Origin: Pontederia crassipes | Lineage: Eukaryota > Streptophyta > Magnoliopsida > Commelinales > Pontederiaceae | Reading direction: 5' to 3' | NCBI GenBank assembly: GCA_030549335.1 | Contig: CM060193.1 | Location: 48,875,891 to 48,939,890 of the forward strand | DNA: 64,000 bases | Shown here: one piece after another, positions 23,457 through 35,456 of the stretch | How the letters are laid out: every line of letters begins with the position of its first letter | Position numbering within the stretch: position 1 is the first letter of the stretch | The notes under the pieces: generated by a model | Seen by the model: only the letters and a program-made list of their open reading frames with translations | Database searches by the model: none | Told to the model about the DNA's origin: nothing | Program-made: the position numbers and the translations under genes

Positions 23457-26400
23457 TGATCACTCGCTGGTCACTATATGATTTTAACCCATTTTAGATG
23501 CAATTCATACATATCGAGTCTCACTTTTGCCTATTTTTGGGCCAATTATACTTGGAATGCAAAATTGTGATAACTAGTTGATATTCCTCATTTCATACTT
23601 AATTCCATGTGCATAGAGGTTTTGAAATGCCAAAATCCATTAATATTTAAATTCTATGCCAAGTTATCATTTTGAGGACAAGTTATCATTCCTAAGTGTC
23701 AAGTTATCATTATTTTGAATGAACTTATTTTCAATGGTTTTCTTGCCCTAAATCCATCATTATCATGTATAAATCATATTTGGATAGTCACATCTCAACT
23801 TGTGCAAAGTTTTAAGTCCATTTGAACAAGTTATCATTTTTCAAGTGCCAAGTTATCGTTAAAGGGCAATTCTATCATTTCGACATGCAAAACCATTAAT
23901 TCTGCACAAGGACCTTAAGCAATCATCTTATTATTGTTCTAACTCATTGCTGGTCAAATTTCATCACATTTGGATAATCAAAACTCAAGTTATGCAAGTT
24001 ATCGTTTTTAAGTCATATAAGTTATCATTTTTGGGGCACTCAAGTTATCACTTTTAGGAATCTCATTCATATTTGATTTATGACCTCGCTCACTTGTCAC
24101 TCTAATCAATTTGATGCCTGAAATGCTTTGAACCATCCATATTAGGACATTTTCCAAGATTTCCATAAAGTTATCATTCCGGGCCCTTGAATTCATTCAT
24201 ATCGATATAAGTTTTCATTCTTGCACAACACATAAACCCATCTGATAATTGAACTAGTTACTAGCATTATCCTAATCCTTATTTGTCAAAATACTACTCA
24301 AGAGCTTTGATGCTTACTGTTTGGGTTTTTGTAGCAAGAAGAAAAAGTGGCCAAAAGGTGGAAAAAGTAGGGGGGACCACTATTTTTTCCTGCACAAAAG
24401 GGAAGCTGTCACTGTTGGAATTTCTGCAGATGGACAGGTGGCTTAATCAAGAGGATTAGGACATTTAGATGCTGATCAAAGGGTGGAAAGGAGTGATATA
24501 TAAGCTGGATTTTTCTGGAGGAGAAGGGAGGCTGGTCATTCAAGGTTTGGAGCAAGGCAAGGAAGGGGGCTGCTGGATTTTGGGAGCTACTGCCGAGAGC
24601 TTGAAGGAACCATGAATTGTATCTATTTCTTATCCCATTTCATGTCAAATCTTGTAATTATGAGGAGCTAAACTCCATTTCTTCTAGGATAGGGTAGTAG
24701 TTTAGATTAGTTTTGGATGGATATGTACTGATTTGTAATCCTGCACTGAAATCAATTCTGGTTTTCAGATTTTAGAACTTTTCTGCACTGATTCATGTTA
24801 TCATTAGATCCATTGTAAATCATGATTGAGATGTGTTATTTGATCTAATCACCCTTCAGAATGCATTAAGAGATAAAGTCAGATTTCTGGATTCCATTTA
24901 GTTGCAAATCTGATTTCTGAATTTGGTTTCCTGAAAATCTGATTTCCTATTTTTTCTGAATCTGTTCTTCATTTCTAACCTAATTAATTGAGTCTTTGGG
25001 ATGTTGGTATTGTCTCTATCTTGTTCAGAAATGAATCAAGATTGTTTGGGCAATCATTTGACTCAAACCAGATTTTCCACTGATTCCTGAACAGAAATCA
25101 GAAATCTGATTTTTCTGGTTTTACATTTCTGAAATCTGATTTGTTATAAATCTGATCTTGTCATTTGAAGACCCTATTTGTATTTATAACTGAGAAGTTA
25201 TCATTTGGTCTAACCCTTGTTCAGAAATGAATCAAGAATCAATGCCAAGTTCTAGATACAAACCCAATTAGAATTCTGATTTCTACTTTCTGAAATCTGA
25301 TTTTCTTCTGAAATCTGAATTCTGATTTTCTTGGGCTGTTTGAATCTGATTGTCATTGGGGATTGAATTAATTGAACAACTGAGAGGTTAACATCTATCC
25401 CAATCTTGTTCAGAAATGAATTGAGAAGCTTTGACATTCCTATGATTCAAATCTGATTTGGTTTTTCCTGATTTGAATGAGTTAAATGAGTTGCTGATTT
25501 CTGGTTTCCTAAAATTCCTAAAATTTGATTTCCTGGGCTTGGGATCCGATTGTCATCAAGGATTGGATAATTGAATAGTTGAGAAGCTAATATATGCCAT
25601 GATCTTATTCAGAAATGAATCAAGATCATTGACAATTTAGAATTCAAATCTGATTTTTCCAAAATCTGATTTCTTAGTTTGATTCTAAATTCTATTTTTT
25701 GATTGTTTGGAATCTGAATTGCCAATTATTAATCCCTATTTTATTCAAATCACTGAGAGGTGTACTCTAGGAATCCCTTGCAGTCCAGAGATGGGTCAAG
25801 GGGCATTTGGCAAACTTGAATCCCATCAATCCACATTGCTGATTTTCCTGAAATGCTGATTTCTGTTTTCTCATTTTTCTAACTTCTGATTTTCATTGTC
25901 AACCCTCATTTGAATCCACTACTGAGAGGTAGTCTTAAGGGCTTCTTTGAGATCCAGAGATGGGCCAAGGAGCAATGGGAATTATGAACTCATGTGGCCA
26001 TATGTTTGCATTTCCAATTGAGTGTGTTTGTGTGGATTCCAATTTATTTTGCAACCGAGAGGTTGACTTTGAATCCCCTTTGAATTCAGAGATGAATCAT
26101 GGAACACAAGCACCATTATTGAGTATATTTTATCCTGGTTTGGTTGATTGTAATGATTCCATCTTTTTACGTTTGCAAATGCAAGTTATCATTCCAAACT
26201 TCCTTGAATTGCAAAAAATCAGCATTGAATCTTTCTTTTGAGCTCAATGATAACTTGATTTTCAGTGAGGACCCTCTTTTGATTCAACCTAGCTAACAAT
26301 TATATAATCATATATTGCTTAGTTAGAAGCCAATTGAGCTGTGGGAACAGCCATTTTCAAGTTGAATCAAAAGTTGGACATTTAGTGATAACTTGTTCCA

Positions 26401-26787
26401 TTCCATCCTTAATTAATTTAGATGAACCCCAAATCCTAGAAGAACCTTCCTCATAGATAGTTAAACCTTTTTAGACTTCATTCTAGCATTTATAATTCAG
26501 TTTTGATAAATTTCCAAAACCCAAAAATCTGTTATCATTTCACTTTCCATAAAAAAAAATTTGTTTTCACTTCCCTTTGAAAATCTATTTTTAGCCATTA
26601 AAGTAGAACTAATTTAGATTGTTTTAGGGTGCCTTAGACTTCAAATTCTTGTGGATACGACAACCTGAGTCTACTACAACTTACCTGTGCACTTGCAGTT
26701 AGTGAGTTGGGAGACCAAAAAATTAAAAAATTGACATTTTCTTTAATTTCAGCAAGTTATCACTAGAAAACCCAAATATCACTATCA
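23457..26787 (+). repeat. Element A right LTR (3,331 bp)
   Basis: Collinear with the left LTR over its full length, differing by roughly two dozen substitutions and a few 1-bp indels by eye. It ends ATATCACTATCA and is followed by the GTAAT duplication. The near identity dates the insertion as recent relative to everything around it. Confidence 0.95.
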
Positions 26788-26976
26788 GTAATGACATAAT
26801 TAAGGAGGAGTAAACAATTGTCTCTTCTTATACTTAATGTGCAAACTACTTTTTGATGAGACAAAATGAGTAAAATATAGGAGAAATATAGTAAGAAAAT
26901 AATAAAAAATTATATAGGAGAAATATAATCCAAAAGTATATAACCTTTGATTTATTGTGTAGACATCATGAATATA

Positions 26977-27252
26977 ACTCTATGTGAAAATTACCTTACA
27001 ATTAAAACTTATGTGCATATCTATCATATTAAGGAAAGCTTTGTGTTAGGGGAGTAAAATTTTGGCTTTAATATATTTTGTTTCCCAACTTATATATGTT
27101 TCATGTTTCTCAAATTATCTTCTTATAAAAAAGGAAGATTGTTGGGATGGAAAAGATATTGATGCCAAAATTTACTCTCCTAAGACTACGATTTCCTTAA
27201 AATGATAGATATGCACGTAAGTATTAATTGTAAGGTACTTTTCATATAGAGT
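26977..27252. mobile_element. Fold-back (MITE-like) inverted repeat
   Basis: 26977-27089 and 27141-27252 are inverted copies about 112 bp long, roughly 85 percent identical by eye, sharing ACCTTACAATTAA, GTGCATATCTATCAT and TTTTGGC words, separated by a 51-base loop. The transcript would form one long hairpin. I cannot find a clear target duplication; the right arm ends three bases before the LTR of element B-. It could be a MITE or a MIR-like fold-back locus. Confidence 0.75.
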
Positions 27253-27254
27253 AA

Positions 27255-29608
27255 TGACTCACATAAATATATCATGATCTAAAGAGCATAAAACAATAGA
27301 AAATAGTGTGCCTTGTAATGAAAGAGTCAAGTGTTAAGGGCAATTAACCCTAGATGTATTATTACCCCTACACAGGCGATTACCTTACTTCATAGGAAAA
27401 TATCAAATTAAGCTTTAAAATTTATAAATTCTCTACACTATCACTACGAGAATCACAAGTATACGGCATGCCATTGTAATCCACAGATACAAAATTGAAA
27501 AGCTCACACTTGATTAAAACCGTTTAGAAGGAAAAGCTTACGTCTATAGGTGTTGTTTAAAGTGAGAACATGAAATGCTACGAACCAAAAATCATAACAA
27601 ATAAAGCTACATTAATTTTTGATGATTTTTAAATGTAAAAGTTAACAAAGGTCAGTGTAGATAAACACCAGGGCTTAAGGAATATTTTCACATGGGATTA
27701 ATGATCTCTGATCATTATATTATGATTAGGATTATAGATTGCCCCTCAGCATGCGCAAAAGGATGTAATCATGATATACATCACTAAGCTCATTAGTGAT
27801 ACTCTCGTGCACATGGATGGCTCAGCTCACGCATGCTGATGGGATCATCTATTCAGCTCAGGCAACACTCTCGTGAGCACTGAGCATGTAGATGAATCGA
27901 ATCCTCTCTGCAGGGATTGAGCTAGGGTTTCGTGCAATCTCAGCCTATTGGGTTCTTCGGAAGATAATCGAAGATCCAAAATGACATCTCATTTTGAGTT
28001 GGACTCCCATTTGTGAAGAGCCCTCTCGATGAGAACCTCTGTGATCGAGGATTGCATGAAATAAGATGAGTTCAGGAAAGTAATGTACTATCTAGTAACG
28101 AAGGCTGAGACTCTCGATAACCTCTCTAACTATGAATTTGCGACTGTGTGCCCTCTCGGATCCTCCACGGGCGCAAAGGATAGAAGTTCCCTCTCAGGTA
28201 GAAGGCCACAAAATCAATAAAAATGCGACCAAAGTGAAAGGAAGATGTTGATGCAAATCAAGGAGCGAAACAAGTTTAGCTCCAAAAACACGTAGCTCTT
28301 GATTCCGTCTCCGGTGATTGAAGCCATGTCCCACCTCTTGCCATGCATATCCGACTTCAATGAAAAACATCCCTCTCGGACTAGGAATCAAAGAACAAGC
28401 ATTGCCTGAACTGACGACTATCAAACACCATCATAGAAACACCAAAACCGTAGAAATAGAGCTTGTCCGAGTTGCAAGAAGATAACTTTGTTCAACCTCT
28501 ATACCTCTTAGCATTCAGTTAAATAGAAGGTTGAACTCCCTCTCAGGTTGCATTTGAGACAAGCTCTAAAGCTCAATCAATACACAAAATCATTTCAACA
28601 AATTAAGTAAAATGAAACAAGAAACGATTCAATAGAATAGTAGAGAAATCGACAATCTAACAGCCAAGAAGAACCATAAAGTAAAAGAGAGAACGTAAAT
28701 ATCTTAAGACCAACATCCCTGAGGACTAGCTAACTGGTTTAGTTACACATTAGGAAAACTAGAAAAAAGGAAAAGAAGAAACAAAAAAGAAAGAAAAGAA
28801 GAGGAAGGGAGGCTATTGGCTGCAGCCTCCTCTTCAGCCCTCTTTAGCAAGTAATAGGGATTCAGATTTTTGATTCGGGAGCACCTTTGTTTGTTGCCTT
28901 CAACTCCTTTTGCTCATGTCAACTGCCCACTCTTTTTGTACCCTAGATGAAGCTTCCACTCTATCAAGTACCAACTAGTTCTGTCGGCTGGTCCTACAAG
29001 CTTGGTGTTGTTCACTGTTTAGGCTCAGCAGGAATGAAGCTTCTATCCATGTATGTAGTTGTTTTCTTTTCTTTTTCTTTTAACTTTTTCATCCCAAGGA
29101 ATCTGCTCGTTGTCCTCCTTAGCCGCCTGCCTCTTTGCTACCGACTTTCCAATTTTTGTTCACCATCTCCCTTGTCTTTTTCTGCTATAAAGTGTAGAGG
29201 AAGTTTCCTCCTTCTAGTCCAAGGGAATCTGCAGACATGACATGGAATGACATCTTTATCTTGTTGTTTACTACTTTGGATGAGTTGGCTTCTTGAAGTG
29301 TATTGTCAGGTCTCAAATTCGTTTAAGTGCCCAAGTATGGGATATGCATCTATATGCTCCTATGTGTGCGTGTATGGAGGCATGTACCCGCATTCTTCCA
29401 TGTATTGTCGATAGTGATTTTTGCATGGAAAATAATCAAAACAGGTAATAATATCCTAGGAATGCAGTCTACCATAGCATAGATGTGGATAAATATTAAA
29501 AGTTGCATTTCAACAATAAATCATATGTTCGAGCATGACAACATAACAAAACATGAAATAAATGCATGCTAAACATGAGTAGAAAGTATATATAATTTCT
29601 CCACTTCA
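27255..29608 (-). repeat. 3' LTR of element B-
   Basis: On the minus strand it starts TGAAGTGGAGAAATTATATA right after AAGTTTGGGGGAGTT and ends GTGAGTCA at 27255, about 2.35 kb. It is collinear with the plus-strand LTR at 45337-50668 once CACTA 2 is taken out, sharing for example GTCGATTTCTCTACTATTCT. It contains many CCGAGAGG-type words. Confidence 0.8.
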
Positions 29609-29623
29609 AACTCCCCCAAACTT
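29609..29623 (-). promoter_or_regulatory. Polypurine tract of element B-
   Basis: Reading the minus strand, AAGTTTGGGGGAGTT directly precedes the LTR, and AGGACAAGAAAATATTT lies just upstream, as in the other Athila-like elements here. Confidence 0.75.
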
Positions 29624-31248
29624 AAATATTTTCTTGTCCTAAAAAAAATTAGGAACTTAAGGTCGAAAGTTCTCAAATTTCCATGACCACATTATGCATA
29701 ACACTAGTGGTGCCATGCTCAACTCAAGTGTTGGTGGTGTCATGCATAGCATACTTTTGTCCTTAAGTGACAAGACAGCGGAGTAGTTATTCAAGAGAAA
29801 GAGAATATACCCTCAGCCTTCCTCACCTTTTTCTTTCTTGAATACTCGTATGAGACATTTGAGACTTTTATTCAAGAAAGAGCAAAGGCATTTCCCAATA
29901 CACAAAAGAAGACAAAAGTGGGGGCATGCAAACTATACAATTTATTATTATTACGTTGTAGCATATCATAGTTTAGTATCATGGAAATAGGTGCAAATGC
30001 AAGATCATGGATGGGATTATGTGGAGGGTCAACCAACATGCAGGTCAGGGACATTCATATAATTATGTTTTACTTCAAGAATGTTCAAGTCAGATTATTC
30101 ATGAAAACTATAGGATCAATAATGTCATGCATAATGTTTCTTGATATGTGATTGATTACATGCAAAAGTCTAAGTGGAGTTTTTCAAAATCTATAGTGAC
30201 AAAGTTTCAAAAAAATAAAGATAAAAAATTAGAATTAAATCACAATTCACAATAGTATGATCTATGAAAATTAATGGTAATTAGGTTTAGAGAATCATGT
30301 CATTGGGCTCCCCCAAACTTAAGCTCAACACTATCTTCAGTGTTACTTAAGTTGAGAGAGATTGTCTTCATATGGGGGAAGACGAAGAGATTGTTTCTTC
30401 ACACTCGAGATTTTTTCTTTACCTCTTCTCCTTATTTATTTTTTACATCAAAATCTTTTTTTATTTATGTTGTCTTAATCTAACACAAATACTTAATTTT
30501 GTTTTATCACCATTGCGTTTCTCCTTGACCCCCGAATTTTGAGTATCCTACTTTCATGTGATTCATAGGGTTCAACAAGCAATCGATACAATTGTTCTTT
30601 TGTGGCTTCAACACGTCTTCTTGAAATGTGGATCAATGAATTACTCTCCTTGTTTGCACCGACAAATATTAGATCACTTGTCAGGTTTGCATAATAAGTA
30701 AAAATCATTAAAATTGACAAGAAGATAATGGTGGGTGGATTCAGTAGTTGTGATAGTAGAAGTGTGGGGCTCCTTGGAAGTTAGTTTGGGATTGCTTCAT
30801 TCTTTCAATAAATAAATAAATAAATAAAATGAACTTATTAGGTTGTGTTTCCTCCCAACAAGTGCCATTGTTTATTGTCTATACTAAACTTAGTGACTTT
30901 AAGTTTGCGATAAAAAAGGCATCCCCTTCCAATCATTCTTTCGCTAAGCTTACAAATCAATTCCATGATGGTGAATTATATGGTTCAACCCACACTCTCG
31001 AGCGATGATTAGAGGAGGCCTCACTCCAATGAATCTTTGGGTAAGCTTTCTAAACAACTCTCTAAAGTTTTAAGGTTGGTGTCATACTAAAAGTCTACAT
31101 TGATAAATCATTTATTGCCCATAGAAGTGTGACATCAATGATTCAATCAATTGCAATAAGTGAGACTATAACAAACTAACTCAACCATAGATTGATATCA
31201 AAGATGGTAAGTTGTGTTGGATAATAATTAACAAACTAACATAAAAAA
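29624..31248 (-). other. Non-coding 3' region of element B-
   Basis: No protein similarity is seen. A second tract-like GCTTAAGTTTGGGGGAGC (minus strand, 30324-30307) lies about 700 bp from the real one. The rest is AT-rich, as expected between the envelope-position ORF and the LTR of Athila elements. Confidence 0.45.
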
Positions 31249-31441
31249 AATTAACATGTATTAAAATATGAAGGTGTCTTGTTGTAATCGTGGAGGGGAA
31301 ATGATATCAAATATGAAGGTGTCTTGTTGTATCAAAAAATTAAAATTATTTTTGTTGTAATCATGGATAATAATCCTATTTTAATAATTAACATGTATTA
31401 AAATATGAAGGTGTCTTGTTGTAATCGTGGAGGGGAAATGA
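31249..31441 (+). repeat. 56-bp direct repeat, 137 bp apart
   Basis: 31249-31304 and 31386-31441 are identical by eye (starting AATTAACATGTATTAAAATA and ending GTGGAGGGGAAATGA). A partial third copy with TATGAAGGTGTCTTGTTGTA lies between them at 31312. This suggests a recent local duplication. Confidence 0.85.
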
Positions 31442-32272
31442 GTTCCACCCCCTAGTGTTGGAATTTTTTGAGGAAATCACTTCCACCCCCTAGTGGTGAC
31501 ATTTTCAAAGTTGAGGCGAGTCCAACCTTTAGCGGCAGTATCTCAATTGGACCTATGAGGATCTATGGCCTAGCTAGCCAATGCTTGTGAATCAACATGG
31601 TCTTCCCAATCACCAAGATAAGAAAGTACCTAAGTAAAGATGAATGATGAATGACTTGGGACATAAAGATGAATATGAAAATGAAGTAAGCACCTATGAG
31701 GATGCAAAATGAATGTCCACTTATCACATCAGTATATAAATGAAGATGTTTAAGTTAAGCAAGATAAGTTTATGATATGTTTTAGCATAATGATAAAGAT
31801 GTTATATGTTTATCTTATCTTGTCATGATGATATTTTCACAAGTCATATAGTATACATAAGTAGCTCATAGCATGCATATGATCTATGTTCCATTATAAT
31901 GCAATGCATATGCCATGACATGTAGAAAGTGTGTTATAGGATCATAGCATGCATGAGCCTCAACATACTCTAACAACAAAAATCCCCTTCATCCTATGGA
32001 TCCATGCATATATGGACGAGGCTTAGGCTCAGCGGGGGACGATGATGTACACATATGACGGTCGGGCTACGATCCAAGTTATCTTACTTTATTTCATGTT
32101 ATGATGATGAACTCTTTTAAGAGTCAAGTATGTATGTCTTATGGGCCTTTGAGTCATGAACCTATTCATGTATTATGAACCCTATGTAGGGTCTTTATGT
32201 TAGAGCCTATATGTCCCGTGGGCTAGTATGTTATCTTGGAATTTAGTTTCTTATGAAGACTTCCACTTTTTA

Positions 32273-32350
<78 letters not shown>

Positions 32351-32444
32351 GTTTCCACTGCAATGTTTTATGAGATTAGGTTATGAAAATAACGACGTCT
32401 AGGGTTCGACAACTAAATTGGGGCCACATTTTAGGGATGTTACA
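31442..32444 (+). repeat. Possible Gypsy LTR fragment
   Basis: The segment ends TTTTAGGGATGTTACA, a common end of chromovirus LTRs, and contains long runs of ATG/CAT-rich sequence plus an (ATT)n microsatellite as many such LTRs do. Near the start TTCCACCCCCTAGTG occurs twice (about 31443 and 31488). I could not find a matching start or target duplication, so the boundaries are approximate. Confidence 0.35.
32272..32350. repeat. (ATT)n microsatellite, about 26 units
   Basis: An uninterrupted run of ATT/TTA triplets about 79 bp long. It is probably length-variable between individuals. Confidence 0.97.
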
Positions 32445-32719
32445 AGTTCAATTGTTTTAAATGAGGGAATGCTCGAGTTAATCATGCAATATGAGATATG
32501 TTGTGAATAAGATAATTTTCTCTAGTTGCCTTCTAACTCATGAATGACAATCAAGAACATGCAATTAAAAGGAAAGTTAGAGCATTTCTTATTCTCGGAT
32601 ATCAGGTGACCTTATGTGCATAAAAAATTCATGAGGGAGAAAATAAAACTTATGTTGAGGCAAGATGTCTGGCACTTGCTTCTACCAGACATTCTACCTC
32701 TTCTAGGATCATGTCAATT

Positions 32720-33742
32720 TTATCTTTCAAATTTATAGGGTGAGATCATGAAGGGTGAGGTGCATATGATGATTTGGATGTTGCTGCCCTGCTTGGTCAT
32801 CCAGTTCATTTTGTGGTAGGTGGCAGGCATACACTTAAACACAATTGGTGTCATACCTACAATAGGACAAGGGTGTACATTATCATTCATCCACCAATTC
32901 TTTCCCTGCAGGATTCCTGTTCTTCTTGCATCTGGTAATGGTAATTGGACTGTATAATCAATTTGTAATTTCCAGTAATTCCTCTTGTCAGCAGTGGTAA
33001 TCACTCCTTCTTCTCTCAAATAATCTAAATATAGCTTTTCGTGCATGTATATGCTCAAATCTTTGACGAACAAACAATGTTCAACTATTGCAATGACATA
33101 GTTACCCAACAAAATAGGAGTGCAATCTCGCATGGGTTCTCAAAGAATGTTCCTCAGAAGAAAAGCTCCTAGAGTGATCTCCGTATTTGTGACGAGACAC
33201 TAGATAATATATGATTCATCTTTGGAAACCAAATCCATGGCTGGGTCACACGGCCGAGTCAAGATAGTATTGTTCAGAAGAAGATGCAAGTATCAGAAAA
33301 TAGGATTCTTTAGCTTGTAAGCTAAAACTTGGTAAGGATTATTAGTTCGGATCCCCATAAATTGGTACCAAACATGAAAAGCTGGAAAATCAGAAGGCGG
33401 TATCCATGAACCTGTAGTTGGCAAATTGAAAATTTCGTTGAAATCATCAAGACTAAAGGGAAAATCCTTATTAAATAAATGAAATTCTATGTTGTCTATT
33501 GCACCATTGCTATCAATGGACATGCCCTTCATAGCGCCTATGAACTCGATTGCGACTTCATCATATAAATCCCAAATTTTCATAAAAAGGGGTATAGCAT
33601 GAGCCCATTCCAGCAAAACTTGAATATCTTGCAAAAGACCAAGAGTTCCAAGAGTAAAAATGTCTAAGAACCTGGTTGAGTACCATCGCCTTGTGAGTCC
33701 GCTCGAAATGTGTTGTCGTTCTTTATTGCAGCTTGTCTGCAT
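32720..33742 (-). pseudogene. Athila envelope-position ORF region of B- (fossil)
   Basis: Two open stretches (33742-33293 and 33133-32720, minus strand) have the character of the ORF that lies downstream of integrase in Athila elements: a segment with FLDIFTLGTLGLLQDIQVL followed by HLFNKDFPFSLDDFNEIFNLP resembles the conserved start of that protein family, which is shared with plant ATHILA ORF-1 proteins. Its role is uncertain; by position it has been compared with retroviral envelope genes. I see no clear transmembrane segment. Broken. Confidence 0.6.
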
Positions 33743-34200
33743 ACCATACCTCGGCTGCTTTAGGAGTTCGTCGGGTCAAGTACGGTGTCGGTATTAGTCA
33801 GAAGAGCTCTGGTGTCTTTCTAGGTCGAAGACTAGGGACACTTCATTTTTGTTGGATTTATGTTGTACAAGACAATGGAGTAACTCTGTCATCAACGAAA
33901 GAGCATTGGCAGAAAAGAGGGGTTTGGGCGGGGTTTTAGAGCGAGATCGACGCAGAATTGGTTCGCGTGTGGAGAGAGAATGTCAAGGCATTCAAAGCGA
34001 CGTTGGCCGATAAAGTAGGTGTATGGGCGGATAAGAATATATGCCCTTGGATTCTTTTGGGACTCCCAACAAAATCTAGTTTCAAGACTTCTGAGCTGAT
34101 GTGTGTGCTGACATGGCGAACGACAGTTTATTCGGTTGGATTGCCTTCCAATAGCGCTTTTGTTAAAAATCATTGGCTTGGGTAAACGAGTATTTCCTTA
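33743..34200. other. Spacer with GC-richer DNA between B- integrase and ORF
   Basis: Open frames exist on both strands but none resembles a known protein. Base composition is more balanced than the surroundings. It corresponds in position to the integrase C-terminus/spacer of Athila elements, but it could also be a small captured sequence. Confidence 0.35.
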
Positions 34201-34399
34201 CTAAACTGGCTGCAGATATAGGACTTGTTTAAGACATTCTACCCTTAGATTATATAATTTTAGTCGTTGTCCATTGACTTCAAAAGTTTTCAAATTTTAC
34301 TCTATGAATGATGAATGGTTCTGACCATCTCATCTGAAGCTTGCCTGGAAAGTGTCATAGGCGAGAATTGAACAATAACATTTGATCAACGAATCTAAA

Positions 34400-35200
34400 A
34401 TTCCTCTATAGTATTCGACAGTCATGCCACCTCTTTGCATGTTTCTTGTACAGGCAGGAGTTATTATATGCATCCAGCCAAAGCTCTTCTGATTCATTTA
34501 ACTGCAAGAGTCTTCTTCTTGTAGCAGCTTGTAAGTCATAACTAAGCATTTTGATTGCCCATAATGCTTTATGCTCCATCTCTACTAATAGATGGAAGCT
34601 CTTTCCGTAGATTAGCAGAAATGGAGTTGTGCCAATTGGAGTCTTGTATGCGGTGTGAGAGGCCCATAGTGCTTCATTGATCTTTTTGCTCCAATCTTTT
34701 CTGGTTACTGAAATTGTCTTTTCCAAGATCATTTTAATTTCTTTATTTGAGACTTCAGCTTGTCCATTAGTTTGCGAGTGATATGCAGTGGATTCCTGAT
34801 GCTTGACTCCATATTTGATCAACAGATTTTCGTGAGAACCTCTATCATTAATTATCAATCTGGTTATTCCGAATCTCGAAAAGATGATGTCTTTGAAAAG
34901 CTTAGTGACTGATTTGGAATCTGCTGCAATTGTGGGGATTGCTTCGATCTATTTTGAAACATAATCTACTACCAGGAGGATAAATTTATATCCGAATGGA
35001 CTAGGAAAATGACCCATATAGTCAATTCCCCGAACATAAAAAATTTTGACTTCAAGTATTGGTCGCTGAGGTGCTTAATTTCGTCGGCCAATATTTCTGG
35101 TTCGTTGACAATTGTCACAAGATTTGACAAAGGTAGAGGCATCCTTAAACAAAGTTGGACAATAAAAACTGACAATTAATTCTCAACTAAAATTTCTCAA
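34400..35200 (-). pseudogene. Gypsy integrase region of B- (fossil)
   Basis: The minus-strand stretch 34858-34406 has the integrase core end and linker typical of Athila: YGVKHQESTAYHSQTNGQAE, then a KDWSKKINEALWASHTAYKT word and a TPIGTTPFLLIYGK word, then HLLVEMEHKALWAIK. The glutamate within the NGQAE word is the third residue of the D,D-35E catalytic triad. Further upstream in this orientation (to about 35200) there are remnants of the zinc-binding and early core region. Integrase inserts the cDNA copy into host chromosomes. Broken in several places. Confidence 0.8.
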
Positions 35201-35456
35201 ATTGTCACAGGCATAAATAACAAGTAATAAGTAAAAGACAATTAATAGACTAGGAACTCATATGAATAAAAAGCTCCCTGTGATTAATTGGTTACTGCTG
35301 TTGATATGACTCCCGTTGAGAGGTAAGCGAACTCTCGATACTTAACATGAAATGCAATCTACTCTCTTGTAAATTTCAAAAGGTTGTTAAACATTTTAGA
35401 CTAATTCAAAGTTGTCAAGTAACGTGCACATATATTTAAATTAGACAAAATTCTCA
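35201..35456. other. Unassigned sequence left of element C
   Basis: About 250 bases without coding similarity. ATTCT at 35450-35454 may be the left target duplication of element C, matching ATTCT at 43095-43099, although two bases separate it from the first TG. Confidence 0.35.

Larger units (their letters stand above)
16634..26787 (+). mobile_element. Element A: non-autonomous Gypsy (Athila-related) LTR retrotransposon
   Basis: A structurally whole 10.15-kb element: LTRs 16634-19966 and 23457-26787 (TGATCACT...CACTATCA), GTAAT duplications, Asp-tRNA primer site at 19973, and polypurine tract at 23442-23456. The 3.49-kb internal region holds one long ORF (20530-21813) and no protease, reverse transcriptase or integrase. 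It is therefore of the large-LTR, gag-like-ORF-only kind (LARD/TR-GAG-like) and would need proteins from a coding relative. Comparing the LTRs by eye gives roughly two dozen substitutions and a few small indels, about 0.7 percent. At the commonly used grass LTR rate of 1.3e-8 per site per year that is a few hundred thousand years; lineages with slower rates would be older. Confidence 0.92.
27255..35200 (-). mobile_element. Athila-like Gypsy element B- (fossil, minus strand)
   Basis: Read on the minus strand, integrase (about 35200-34400) is followed by an envelope-position ORF region (33742-32720), a long non-coding stretch, a polypurine tract at 29623-29609 and a 3' LTR (29608-27255). This is the order of Athila elements. 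The 5' part (LTR, gag, protease, reverse transcriptase) is not seen next to it; element C follows to the right. It is old, with many breaks. The stretch 31250-32450 may include another inserted LTR. Confidence 0.7.

Noticed and set aside
33958-34185. 75-aa plus-strand frame with Trp/Val-rich text in a GC-richer spacer
   Set aside because: No recognisable domain, overlapping frames on the opposite strand, and a position inside an old retroelement; not supported as a host gene.
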